From: Anaerolineaceae bacterium UBA5211
GTDB lineage: Bacteria; Chloroflexota; Anaerolineae; Anaerolineales; Anaerolineaceae
Reading direction: 5' to 3'
Assembly (NCBI GenBank): GCA_002412595.1
Contig: DHVJ01000015.1
Coordinates: 6,091-70,090 of the forward strand
Length of the DNA: 64,000 nucleotides
Made by a program: the position numbers and the translations under genes. The notes beneath the pieces are model-generated. The model searched no databases. It was not told where the DNA came from and worked only from the letters and a program-made list of their open reading frames with translations. Position 1 is the first letter of the stretch. The number at the start of each line of letters is the position of its first letter. Of this stretch, positions 25,347 to 33,976 are shown one piece after another.

Positions 25347-26015
25347 TTATTTGGGCTCGCCCAGGCAGGTCACCTTGCCCAGCATGGTCAGGCTCTGCTT
25401 TACCGTCGGCGTTCCGTAGTATTCTACGCTGCCCACACCGGCAATGGTCACTTCCAATTCCTTCTTGACCCATAATTGGGCCGAACCCACGCCGCTCAAC
25501 ACGACTTTGGCCGTGTCCGATTCCAGTCTGTGCCCGGCAAAGTTGCCCGCGCCGGCCAAAGTAACGGATTGGTCCTTTGCCTTGCCTTCCACCAGCACCT
25601 TGCCAGCGCCGGGGATTTCTGTCTTGAGGGTGTCAACTTTAATATCCAGCGCTTTGAGGTTGGAGGCGCCGATCAATTTCAGGTCCAATTCTTTGGTTTT
25701 GACGCCAGTGATTTCGATATCGGCCGCGCCGGTCACTTCCAATTCTTTGAGTTCCCTCACGACGATCGTGATGCGGATGTCGTTCTCGCTCAGAAAATCA
25801 AAACCCGCGCTGATCTTTTCCACCCAATCGCGCCCGACATCAATCACCAGTTTGCCGTCAGTTACATTGGTCGTGATGCGGCTGACCGCCAATTTATCGC
25901 CCTCGACCAGCACGGATTGCTCTTTGCCCTGAGAAACAAACAACTTGCCTATACCGCGCATGTTGATGCGGTCAAATTCGCCTAATTCTCTTTTTTCACT
26001 GATCTTTTCACCCAT
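25347..26015 (-). CDS. DUF2807 (head GIN domain) protein
   Basis: 222 residues forming a repetitive right-handed beta-helix-like pattern: LKELEVTGAADIEITGVKTKELDLKLIGASNLKAL, with repeated G-A-S/G-N turns. The family start GEFDRINMRGIGKLFVSQG is clear. Family members are often envelope-associated, but no signal peptide or membrane segment is present, so this one is probably cytoplasmic or uses another gene for export. Ribosome site AAGGAG. It is separated from the Yip1 gene by a terminator. The function of the domain is not established. Confidence 0.75.
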   Translation of the reverse strand: MGEKISEKRELGEFDRINMRGIGKLFVSQGKEQSVLVEGDKLAVSRITTNVTDGKLVIDVGRDWVEKISAGFDFLSENDIRITIVVRELKELEVTGAADIEITGVKTKELDLKLIGASNLKALDIKVDTLKTEIPGAGKVLVEGKAKDQSVTLAGAGNFAGHRLESDTAKVVLSGVGSAQLWVKKELEVTIAGVGSVEYYGTPTVKQSLTMLGKVTCLGEPK

Positions 26016-26086
26016 CTCGTAATCTCCTTAGGTATTCAATCTTATACTCTTTAATACGTATCTGGAAAGTTTTAGTTTCTTAGACT

Positions 26087-26122
26087 AAAAAAAAAGCAGC
26101 ATAAGAAAAACTCATGCTGCTT
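26087..26122 (-). terminator. Intrinsic terminator after the small Yip1 gene
   Basis: AGCAGCAT (26095-26102) and ATGCTGCT (26114-26121). On the minus strand about nine T follow. Confidence 0.85.
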
Positions 26123-26146
26123 GCTGTGGTAAATAAACAGGATGCG

Positions 26147-26725
26147 CTATACAAAGCTCAACAGCGCACCGGCTCCGGCTAAACCGAATATAGCCAATAA
26201 ACCGCTGGCGATAGCCGTTACAACCGCCATGACCACCCAACCGATGATAACAGTACCGATGGTTTGCGGCCATTCCAGATCCAGCGCTTCTTTGGCCGCC
26301 ATGAACCAGGCAAACAAACCCGCTAAACCGGCCAGGAAGGTGATTGGCCGGCTGATCCAGCGCATTCCGGAACCGGCCAGGGTGATGATGTTCAGGAATT
26401 TAACCACATTCCACACATACGCCAAACCCAGGGTGCGCACCAGTTCTTCAAATGTGACATCCGCATTGAAGAAAGTTTTTCCGGCCCAACCGATCACGAA
26501 AGCACCCAGCGCGAACCCGCCCACAGCAAATAAGGCTGAGAACAACGCGCCGAATATCCAGCGGAAGCTGAAGCCGTTGGCCGCCGCCGCGGTGGAACCC
26601 AGGCCGGAGAGGAAAGCCACAACGGCCACGATCATCCAGGCGCTGGAAGTAAATGAAGTGTCTTCCTCCACCTCTTTATAAACACCTGGCTTGAAAGAAA
26701 AAGCTGCAATTATTCGATCCATCAT
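26147..26725 (-). CDS. Yip1-family membrane protein
   Basis: 192 residues from the ATG at 26725, with GGAGG five bases upstream; a TTG-started longer form would include that site. The N-terminus FSFKPGVYKEVEEDTSFTSSAWMIV matches Yip1 domains, and five hydrophobic helices follow with many Ala and Gly. It is unlike the Yip1 protein at 15368 in sequence and lacks the low-complexity insert. Monocistronic between terminators. Role unknown. Confidence 0.75.
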   Translation of the reverse strand: MMDRIIAAFSFKPGVYKEVEEDTSFTSSAWMIVAVVAFLSGLGSTAAAANGFSFRWIFGALFSALFAVGGFALGAFVIGWAGKTFFNADVTFEELVRTLGLAYVWNVVKFLNIITLAGSGMRWISRPITFLAGLAGLFAWFMAAKEALDLEWPQTIGTVIIGWVVMAVVTAIASGLLAIFGLAGAGALLSFV

Positions 26726-26858
26726 AATAACCTCCAATGAGTTTAATAAATTTTATAAAATAACCTCGGCCATAAACCTTAGTTATTTAGATTATATGTC
26801 AGTGATATAAGCTTTAATTTTTAATGTTTGATTAACATTTCTGACGTTTACGTATAAT

Positions 26859-26890
26859 AAAACACACCTTTTATAACAAAGGTGTGTTTT
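26859..26890. terminator. Bidirectional-type terminator
   Basis: Perfect 13-bp repeat AAAACACACCTTT/AAAGGTGTGTTTT around a 6-nt loop. It ends the GrdB-like gene at 26933 on the minus strand. Confidence 0.8.
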
Positions 26891-26932
26891 GCTTAATTAT
26901 TTTTCTTTATGTTCAATAAATGACGGCAGCGC

Positions 26933-28003
26933 TTATCCTTCTTCACGCAGGTACTTGATCGGCCCGGATAAATTCCTGAGGCCGTTTACCATATAGACAG
27001 CCTCCTCATCCAGCATATTCGACAACTTTTTGGCGCGCTCAGCCTGGGATTTATAAAAATTTAGTTTATAACTGCTGGGAACTTGCTTAGCCTGTTCATC
27101 CTTCTGGTAATTTTCCATATCCGCCTGAATGCTTTGCAGCAACGTCATCATTTCCTCAATATGGGTGATAAGTTCCAGCGTGCGCGCATCAGCACTCTGG
27201 TCTGGTTCGCTGCTGCGGCTGCCGGCCCAGCGGTAGGGCAATTTGACGATCGTCTCCGGTTCTTCAATCTCGTTGATCAGTTCCATCCCCTTGCGCATGA
27301 TCTCACGCTGCAGCTCCGGTTGAAAAGCCGGCCCGAGCGGGTAACCATAAGGATAGCGCACATAAGCAGCCCGCGGAATATGCATGAAGTGTGTAACTTC
27401 CGGTTTGAGCGTCATTGCCATGGTGACCAATCCGGCATTCTCCAGGACATTCTGGATCAACCCGATGGTATGGTGGCAGACGGCGCAGCCCGGCGTCATA
27501 AAGACCACATCCACTTTATCTTCCAACAACCTGCGGGCAACTTCCGGCGCGGTTTCCGTGACCAGTTTTTGCGGATCCATGATGAACCCCATGAATCCGT
27601 AATGCGTCTCAGCTACACTGCCGATGAATCCTTTATCTGCAAATTTGATCAGGTGGGAGAGCGGCAGCAGACAGTTGATATCCATATCCGGCCCGGAATG
27701 GTCGTAGTGCACGTCCGAGATCATCAATTCCCCTGGGTTGACATGCGCAGGAATCCCGCGGAAACTCCAATCCCCCCAATCGCTGGCCACATCAAAAGCC
27801 GGCTGCGTTTTCAGATGAACGCCGCCTGTGGTCACCAGGGCTACCCGGCATTCACTCAAAGGCTTATGCAATTCTGTCCAAGCAGCTTTCTCATTAGGGC
27901 TCCAGATAAAATGCGCGTGCCAGGCATGCACGCTTTCCAGCCATTTCTCCAAACGTGTCTTTAATAAATCCGCTTCCGGTCCATTCTTTGCGATGATTTC
28001 CAT
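26933..28003 (-). CDS. Glycine/sarcosine/betaine reductase component B-like protein, Cys form
   Basis: 356 residues. The GrdB/PrdB-type fold is suggested by CRVALVTTGGVHLKTQPAFD near residue 53, LMISDVHYDHSGPDMDINCLLPL near 93, GSVAETHYGFMGFIMDP near 128 and FMTPGCAVCHHTIGLIQNVLENAGLVTMAMT near 168. Catalytic GrdB and PrdB proteins carry selenocysteine in their active motif, and this protein has Cys residues (GCAVC) instead. No GrdA, GrdC, thioredoxin or proline reductase genes are adjacent. It is probably a stand-alone relative whose reaction is unknown. The C-terminal ~80 residues are a coiled-coil-like helix absent from short homologues. Confidence 0.75.
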   Translation of the reverse strand: MEIIAKNGPEADLLKTRLEKWLESVHAWHAHFIWSPNEKAAWTELHKPLSECRVALVTTGGVHLKTQPAFDVASDWGDWSFRGIPAHVNPGELMISDVHYDHSGPDMDINCLLPLSHLIKFADKGFIGSVAETHYGFMGFIMDPQKLVTETAPEVARRLLEDKVDVVFMTPGCAVCHHTIGLIQNVLENAGLVTMAMTLKPEVTHFMHIPRAAYVRYPYGYPLGPAFQPELQREIMRKGMELINEIEEPETIVKLPYRWAGSRSSEPDQSADARTLELITHIEEMMTLLQSIQADMENYQKDEQAKQVPSSYKLNFYKSQAERAKKLSNMLDEEAVYMVNGLRNLSGPIKYLREEG

Positions 28004-28282
28004 TGCTTTGCTCCTGATTTGTTAAATCGTGAATTGGTATGTATTTTCTCGCCGCTGCTTGCGGTTTTACAAATTATCCAAAAAAGACCAGCACAATCCA
28101 ATTTTACTTTACGATTGCTCCGGTTTTGCATATTTTCTTATATTTGCACTTATTCCCATTTTTACGTATTTTTTTCGTACCATTAAATCATATGATCCTA
28201 TCCCCATACTATAATGAATTGAAGAACCAATCGAAGGTATGCGCGTATATCTTTTTAATCAAAGGTTTCTTTAGGAGTGAAT

Positions 28283-29305
28283 ATGCGTAAGTTCTTAGCC
28301 GTAATACTCAGTATTTGTCTGGTGTTCCCGCTGCTGGTCGCCAGCCAGGCTGCTCTCAGCACCGTCAGTTGGGCACTGGATCGACAGTTTTATACGGATG
28401 CATTAGATCAGGAGCAGGTCTATCAGGCTTTGCTTTCCGACCAAACGCTGGATAACATCCTGCGCAGCCAATTATCACTGCCGCCTGAAGCGGACACACA
28501 AGCCCTGAGGGACGTCCTGCGCAATGTCATCAGCCAGGATTATTTGAAAACACAGGTCAGTGCCATTGTGGACGGCTTTTTCGACAACCTGCAGGGCAAA
28601 ACCGAAGAATTCACCCCCACACTGGACCTGCAGCCCATCAAAGCTGCCCTGACCGCCGAACAACAGGATGAGTTCCTGACAGCGCTGGTGGCCGCCCTGC
28701 CCGCTTGCCAGGCCGGTCAAACGCCCGGCTTCGGTGAAGGACAGACTGCTTGTAAACCCCAGGGAGTTCCGGATGAATTGCTGATCGAAGGTTATCTGAA
28801 ACCGGCTCTGCCGCAGATGCTGGCACAACTACCGGATGAAATCCCTTTGGGAGACCAATGGCAGCAGTGGCAATCGCAACAGAAATGGCACGCATATCTG
28901 CCCGGCATGGCTATTCCGGCCAGTTTTATGCTGACCGTGCTGTTCCTGGCCTTCCTGGCGGTTTGCTTCTGGTATATCACCGCGCTGATCGCGGATAGCA
29001 GTTGGCGCATACGCTTACAGTGGCTGGGCTGGACTTTAATAGTCTCCGCACTGCCGGTCTTCATCCTGGGCATGGTGCTGCAGAGCAGCAGTGCTCTATA
29101 TTGGGCACAGTACGGGCTGCAGCAAGCCCATTTCAGCGGTCTGCCGGCTTTGCTCAGCTCCCCGGATGTCCTGCAGGCCATAACCGAGAGTATCCTGCCG
29201 CGCGTCGCGGGCGCCCTTCTGACGGTGGGCGGCGTGGCTGGCAGCCTGGCTTTAGGCTTCATCGTGTGGGGGTTGGCGACCGGCAAAAAGAATCAACCGG
29301 TCTAA
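28283..29305 (+). CDS. Uncharacterised membrane-anchored protein
   Basis: 340 residues from ATG at 28283 (AGGAG five bases upstream). A signal peptide or anchor (MRKFLAVILSICLVFPLLVA) is followed by an extracytoplasmic helical domain of about residues 30-205, rich in Gln, Leu and Asp, with a Cys pair near 145 and 160. Three membrane helices follow near 213-235, 248-268 and 305-330. Its membrane topology suggests an envelope role. No family recognised. It is convergent with the dehydrogenase gene at 29396 and shares its terminator. Confidence 0.7.
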   Translation: MRKFLAVILSICLVFPLLVASQAALSTVSWALDRQFYTDALDQEQVYQALLSDQTLDNILRSQLSLPPEADTQALRDVLRNVISQDYLKTQVSAIVDGFFDNLQGKTEEFTPTLDLQPIKAALTAEQQDEFLTALVAALPACQAGQTPGFGEGQTACKPQGVPDELLIEGYLKPALPQMLAQLPDEIPLGDQWQQWQSQQKWHAYLPGMAIPASFMLTVLFLAFLAVCFWYITALIADSSWRIRLQWLGWTLIVSALPVFILGMVLQSSSALYWAQYGLQQAHFSGLPALLSSPDVLQAITESILPRVAGALLTVGGVAGSLALGFIVWGLATGKKNQPV

Positions 29306-29354
29306 CAGCTATGCGCAGATTAACTACCTGCTTGTATCAATCAGTTTAAAAAGA

Positions 29355-29390
29355 AAAACGTTCTCCATGCAAGTTCATGGAGAACGTTTT
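29355..29390. terminator. Bidirectional terminator between convergent genes
   Basis: 15-bp perfect repeat (29355-29369 and 29376-29390; core AACGTTCTCCATG), 6-nt loop, A and T runs on the two sides. Confidence 0.85.
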
Positions 29391-29395
29391 ATTAT

Positions 29396-30370
29396 TTAAT
29401 TGACACAATAGGTTGGGCGTCCGTCCAACAGCGCGCTGACCACGTTTTCAGCTGTTTTGCGCTGTATCTCGTCCCGCGAACCATCCGAATTCCAGGCAAT
29501 ATGCGGCGTCAGGCACACATGCGGGTGGTGCAGGAAGACCGAATGCTCGTATTCATCGTCCGCCAGCACATCCAACCCGGCGTAGCCCACCTTGCCGCTA
29601 TTCAGCGCCTGCAATAGGGCACTCTCATCGATCAGCCCCCCGCGTGCCGTGTTAACCAGCACCACACCATTCTTCATGTGCTCGAATTGTGCGCGCCCCA
29701 GCAACCCTTGGGAGGTCTTGGTCAGGGGCACATGTAAGGAAATCGCGTCCGCCTGGGCTAGCGCCTCTTCCAGCGGCAGGAAAGTGACCTCGGGGTAATC
29801 CGCCTGGCCTTTAAAGTAAGGGTCATAGACCACCACTTTGCCGAAGAAAATCCTGGCTTTGGCATACACATTGCGCCCGATGTTGCCAAATCCCACCAAG
29901 CACAAGGTGGTGCCGCTGATGCGCTTCATCGGCTGAATGGTATCCATTGAGAACTCCCCTTTTAGCAGCAAATCGCGCGAGAGCGTGATCTTGCGCATGG
30001 CATCCAGTATCAATCCGATGGCGCTATTGGCCACCTCCTCGATGCAATAATCCGGGACATTGGCAACCTTGATGCCTTTGCGGCTGGCGGCTTCAATATC
30101 GATGATGTCCATGCCAACAGCGTAATGGGCAATGACCTTGCATTGCCGCATGGCCTCAATCACCTGCGCATCAACCCCTGTGAACTGCGTCATCAATGCA
30201 TCCGCGTCGCCCACAAAGGGGATCAACTTCTCAGGCGTCGTTGCGCCGCCCGGAATGATCTTGGTGCAATCTACAACCTCAATATCCTTCCCCAGGCGTT
30301 TAAAAATGCGATACTCCTGCTCCAAGTTGGGATAAAAATAATCCGAGATAACAATCTTATAATGGCTCAT
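29396..30370 (-). CDS. C-terminal-binding-protein-like D-2-hydroxyacid dehydrogenase
   Basis: 324 residues from ATG at 30370; an upstream in-frame extension has no ribosome site and a different composition. The NAD-binding motif LVGFGNIGRNVYAKA (near 152) and catalytic Arg, Glu and His (VNTARGGLIDESAL near 233, and LTPHIAWNS near 287) are visible. It belongs to the CtBP/phosphoglycerate dehydrogenase-like group and probably reduces a 2-keto acid with NADH. A close paralogue lies at 31959-32942 in the sugar-acid operon. This copy is separated from that operon by about 400 bases and a terminator. Confidence 0.85.
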   Translation of the reverse strand: MSHYKIVISDYFYPNLEQEYRIFKRLGKDIEVVDCTKIIPGGATTPEKLIPFVGDADALMTQFTGVDAQVIEAMRQCKVIAHYAVGMDIIDIEAASRKGIKVANVPDYCIEEVANSAIGLILDAMRKITLSRDLLLKGEFSMDTIQPMKRISGTTLCLVGFGNIGRNVYAKARIFFGKVVVYDPYFKGQADYPEVTFLPLEEALAQADAISLHVPLTKTSQGLLGRAQFEHMKNGVVLVNTARGGLIDESALLQALNSGKVGYAGLDVLADDEYEHSVFLHHPHVCLTPHIAWNSDGSRDEIQRKTAENVVSALLDGRPTYCVN

Positions 30371-30566
30371 GCGGGAAACCCTGCCTTTCCAATGATTTGC
30401 ACTTTTATTACTACAAAGTGTTCGGTGTACCAACCTTGAGGCCAGACATGTGGCCGGTTGGCAAATATTGGGCACAAGTATATAACAAATTTAGCAGCAG
30501 TCCAATAAAAAAGCCGCTGAATTTTGTGAATAATTTCCAGCAGGGGAAGATCTTACGCGAATCGCG

Positions 30567-30626
30567 CTAGCGCCAGTCGATCACCACACAGCGGTAATGC
30601 TCTTTGTCATAATGCAGCCGATATCC
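30567..30626 (-). pseudogene. C-terminal fragment of a zinc-type alcohol dehydrogenase
   Basis: On the minus strand it reads YRLHYDKEHYRCVVIDWR then stop. The last 13 residues are identical to those of the dehydrogenase at 44005-45018, and 40 bases (30569-30608 versus 44007-44046) match exactly. It is a gene remnant, either from duplication or from loss of a second copy. The rest of 30371-30781 shows no gene. Confidence 0.6.
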
Positions 30627-30716
30627 TGCCGCACCTTGCCAATTCTTTCTCGGCAGCGAGCGGCATCTACGCCACCTGGCTTTGGACTCTATCGTATAGG
30701 GATTATTACCACAAAG

Positions 30717-30753
30717 AAAAAACCGGAAAAAAACTCATTATTTTCCGGTTTTT
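30717..30753 (-). terminator. Terminator of the sugar-acid operon
   Basis: AAAAACCGGAAAA/TTTTCCGGTTTTT, 10-nt loop, T run on the minus strand. It follows the stop of the enolase-superfamily gene. Confidence 0.85.
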
Positions 30754-30781
30754 CAAAAGCAAATTCTAATCAGGTGATCCT

Positions 30782-31957
30782 TCAGGCAACGGACTTGGAA
30801 CGTAAATTCCAATTAGTGGACTTATACATATTTAAGCCTGGATCCTGAATAACACCATTCTCCACTTCCGCGGCATGTGCTTCGAGGAAATCAATATCCA
30901 TCTTCACCCCCCAACCCGGACCTTCCGGTAAGTTGAAATATCCATCCACCACTTGTGGATAAGGAGAACCCGCCTCTTTCACGAATGAATCCGAGAAATC
31001 ATTGAAATGCTCTAATATTTTTCCATTGCGTAGCGTAGCCATCAGGTGCACATTTGCCATAGTTGCAATGATACCGCCTACATTATGCGGTGCGACTGTC
31101 ATGGACAGCGTTTCTGCAGTGGAAGCAATCTTCTTTACCTCCAACAAACCACCACATTGAGATATATCCGGCTGAACAATATTCACCAGACGTTCACGGA
31201 AAACTTCATTGAAAGCCATCGCATGATACCAGCGTTCACCGGCGGCTATGGGGACGTTGGTGTGATCAATTACGTATTTCAAAGCATGCGCATCCAAAGG
31301 CCGGCATGGCTCCTCCACAAAACCGGGTTTGAAACATTCGATATCCCGGCAAATTTCAACTGCCTGGTACGGAGCGAATCTGCCATGCATTTCAATAAAA
31401 ATCTGCGCTCTTGATCCAGCCGCCTCACTGACAGCTTCAATAAGCGCCATTGAGCGTGCATATTCTTCCCGGGTCAATTCCAGGTTTCCATTCCCAAATG
31501 GGTCAAATTTCAGACCTTTATAGCCGCTATCCACTACTTTGCTGGCCGCTTCAAAGAATGCTTCCGGGGTGCGATCCACCCGATACCAACCATTTGCATA
31601 TGCGGGTATCCTTTCTCGCACGGCCCCGCCGAGCAATTTATAAACCGGTAAGTTAGCTTTTTGCCCGATACAATCCCAACAAGCCATTTCCAGCAAAGAA
31701 AAGCCAGTCATGGACACCTGTCCCGGAGCCCCGAAATCCAATAAAGTGACTTTGTTATAAAGGTCTTCAATATTATAGACATCATGGCCGATGATATGCC
31801 GTTTTATATCGCGCAGATATTCTCTGACCGTATGTGTCTTTCCCACGATGTGAGCTTCTCCAAAACCAATGATGCCTTCATCCGTTTCGATCATCACATA
31901 GGTCAGGTTACGCCACCCTGTTCCAATTGTGAAACAACGATAATTTGTAATCTTCAT
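30782..31957 (-). CDS. Enolase-superfamily sugar-acid dehydratase (mandelate racemase/muconate lactonizing group)
   Basis: 391 residues from ATG at 31957, one base after the upstream stop (TGACATG); a GTG start four codons earlier is possible. N-terminal capping domain (about 1-125) then a barrel with FIEMHGRF near 197, GFVEEPCRP near 222, AAGERW near 248, QPDISQCGG near 271 and VAPHNVGG near 300, the metal Glu/Asp and base His positions of galactonate-type dehydratases. It probably dehydrates an aldonic or uronic acid to a 2-keto-3-deoxy acid, which fits the downstream kinase and aldolase in the same operon. Confidence 0.87.
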   Translation of the reverse strand: MKITNYRCFTIGTGWRNLTYVMIETDEGIIGFGEAHIVGKTHTVREYLRDIKRHIIGHDVYNIEDLYNKVTLLDFGAPGQVSMTGFSLLEMACWDCIGQKANLPVYKLLGGAVRERIPAYANGWYRVDRTPEAFFEAASKVVDSGYKGLKFDPFGNGNLELTREEYARSMALIEAVSEAAGSRAQIFIEMHGRFAPYQAVEICRDIECFKPGFVEEPCRPLDAHALKYVIDHTNVPIAAGERWYHAMAFNEVFRERLVNIVQPDISQCGGLLEVKKIASTAETLSMTVAPHNVGGIIATMANVHLMATLRNGKILEHFNDFSDSFVKEAGSPYPQVVDGYFNLPEGPGWGVKMDIDFLEAHAAEVENGVIQDPGLNMYKSTNWNLRSKSVA

Positions 31958-31958
31958 G

Positions 31959-32942
31959 TCAACCGCCACAATTTACGCAATAAGTTGGCTGGCCATTTTC
32001 GAGCGCGCTCACGACATTTTCAGCTGTCTTTCGCTGCAACTCCAACAACGCGCCTTCGGAATTCCAGCCGATATGCGGGGTCAGGCAGACATTTGGATGC
32101 CGCAAGAACGGTGATTGTTTAAAATCCTCGCTGTTGAGCACATCCAAGCCGCAAAAACCGACCCTGCCTGTTTCAAGCGCTTCCAACAGCGCTTGTTCAT
32201 TTATTAGCCCGCCGCGTGCAGTATTGACCAGGATAACGCCATTCTTCATTAGACGAAATTCACGTTGGGAGATCATTTCCCGTGTCGCTTTATTCAATGG
32301 GACATGTATGGAAATCGCATCCGCTTGTGCCAAAGCCTCCTCAAGCGGCAAGAAGACGACGTCCGGAAAATCCTCTTTATTGGGAAAGTAAGGGTCATAC
32401 GCTACAATGTTCCCAAATAGATGTTTTGATTTCAAGTAAACATTGCGCGCGATATTGCCAAACCCCAACAAGCACAAGGTTGAATCGCACATGCGTTTAA
32501 TCGGATTGATCGCGTCCATGGAAAATTCACCTCGCAGTAGTAAATCACGGGAAAGGGAAATTTTGCGCATGGCGTTCAGCAAGTGGCCAATAGCTGTGTT
32601 AGCCACCTCATCGATGCAATAATCCGGCACATTCGCTACATGGATACCCTTTTTCGTAGCCGCCTCAATATCGATCGTATCCACCCCAATGGCATAACGT
32701 GCAATTACTTTACATCGCTGCATAGCCTCAATCACTTCCGCATTGACCTGCGCAAACTGCACGATCAAGGCGTCTGCATCCCTGACAATTGGAGACAACT
32801 GCTCAGGGCTTTTCGCACCACCAGGGAAAACTTTCGTGCAGTCCACGATTTCAACATCATCTCCCAAGCTTTCAAAAACATGCAGCTCCTGGTCTATATT
32901 GGGATAATAATAATCAGAGATGACAATTTTGTATTTGCTCAT
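31959..32942 (-). CDS. C-terminal-binding-protein-like D-2-hydroxyacid dehydrogenase
   Basis: 327 residues. LLGFGNIARNVYLKS near 152 (NAD motif), VNTARGGLINEQALLEAL near 234 and LTPHIGWNS near 287 carry the catalytic residues. It is close in sequence to the 29396 paralogue (both begin YKIVISDYYYPN-like), so one copy arose by duplication. Its start overlaps the end of the kinase gene by four bases. It could reduce or oxidise a keto-acid intermediate of the pathway. Confidence 0.86.
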   Translation of the reverse strand: MSKYKIVISDYYYPNIDQELHVFESLGDDVEIVDCTKVFPGGAKSPEQLSPIVRDADALIVQFAQVNAEVIEAMQRCKVIARYAIGVDTIDIEAATKKGIHVANVPDYCIDEVANTAIGHLLNAMRKISLSRDLLLRGEFSMDAINPIKRMCDSTLCLLGFGNIARNVYLKSKHLFGNIVAYDPYFPNKEDFPDVVFLPLEEALAQADAISIHVPLNKATREMISQREFRLMKNGVILVNTARGGLINEQALLEALETGRVGFCGLDVLNSEDFKQSPFLRHPNVCLTPHIGWNSEGALLELQRKTAENVVSALENGQPTYCVNCGG

Positions 32943-33976
32943 TGTATGATTCCTGCCTGTCTAGTGATATTCAATATCCCATGAATACTAAGCTCATCAA
33001 TCTCCTGGGTTTCCGAAATCTCAGTGAAACTGGCACTGGGATATTGCTTCATAAGTATATGATGATAAAGACGGCAGCGCTCTGGCGAGCCTACTAAAAC
33101 AAAATTGGAAGGGGAAACATCTCCTAACATGCTTAACTGGCCGATAGCCAGCATGTCCTCCGCCGCAATCAAAGCTTCAAAGAACAAGTGGCGCTCATAC
33201 CAGGCTGTATCCAGCAGGACATCCAGAAAGCGTGGAAACATTAACGCACGCACCAAACCCACTTTCTTTATCCACTCAAATGCGTCATCCACCACTTTCG
33301 GATCGAAATAGTCTTCAGGCGCGTTCTCTGAATCCCCCGCCCTTTCCACAGATTTACCAACGAAAGTATGGTTGATGATAGCGTCGTAGGTTTGACCACT
33401 CATAGTAGTCAAACTGCCCTGAACCATGCCAGAGGCATCCACTGGAATGAACTTAGTATGCGAAGAAAGGATCAGGATGGTAGTCGGAAGCGGGAAATCA
33501 GGCCGATCCAGCAGTCCCATCACTTGTGTTTCCTCTCCGCGCATAAAATCCAGCTCACCTACTACGCCCGTGGCAGATTTTCCAGCAGTGTCCATTTTGT
33601 TTTTAATACCCCGCACAAAGTAAACGGGGATTTCTTCAGCGACAATTCCGGTATCCTCCACTTTTGTGATGGCTGCGGCCAATTCCGCAGCACCGCAAGG
33701 CGCTTCCAGATGAGGAATCTCCGCCAATCCTATTTCAGATGTAATCATTCCCGAAGAAAGGACAGCAGAAATATCTCTGATTGAAAGCCCAGCTTGCTCA
33801 ACAGCCAATTGCACAATCTCCCGCAGCCCATTCCGCAGTGTATCCCTGCTTCCCGTCGTGGCTGTATCCTTCACACCCACCGTCTTGGTGGCTTTGCTCA
33901 GGATGATGCCGTTGTTGTCAACCACATAAGCTCTTGAATTGGTTGTACCGCAATCAATCGTTACAAAATACATCAC
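32939..33976 (-). CDS. dgoK: 2-dehydro-3-deoxygalactonokinase-family kinase
   Basis: 345 residues. The ATPase start VTIDCGTTNSRAYVVD, VLSSGMITSEIGL near 90, VYFVRGIKN near 128, FMRGEETQVMG near 150 and ILSSHTKFIPVDASG near 172 match the DgoK family. DgoK phosphorylates 2-keto-3-deoxygalactonate. It is co-transcribed with a DapA-family aldolase and a sugar-acid dehydratase, so a 2-keto-3-deoxy sugar-acid phosphate is the probable product. Overlaps of four bases at both ends mark tight coupling. Confidence 0.87.
   Translation of the reverse strand: MMYFVTIDCGTTNSRAYVVDNNGIILSKATKTVGVKDTATTGSRDTLRNGLREIVQLAVEQAGLSIRDISAVLSSGMITSEIGLAEIPHLEAPCGAAELAAAITKVEDTGIVAEEIPVYFVRGIKNKMDTAGKSATGVVGELDFMRGEETQVMGLLDRPDFPLPTTILILSSHTKFIPVDASGMVQGSLTTMSGQTYDAIINHTFVGKSVERAGDSENAPEDYFDPKVVDDAFEWIKKVGLVRALMFPRFLDVLLDTAWYERHLFFEALIAAEDMLAIGQLSMLGDVSPSNFVLVGSPERCRLYHHILMKQYPSASFTEISETQEIDELSIHGILNITRQAGIIQ

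Noticed and set aside
27083..27964. 293-residue plus-strand frame opposite the GrdB-like gene
   Set aside because: It lacks any recognisable motif and the minus-strand gene has clear family segments.
28004..28282. Small plus-strand ORFs before the membrane-protein gene
   Set aside because: They have no ribosome sites or motifs and are AT-rich random frames.
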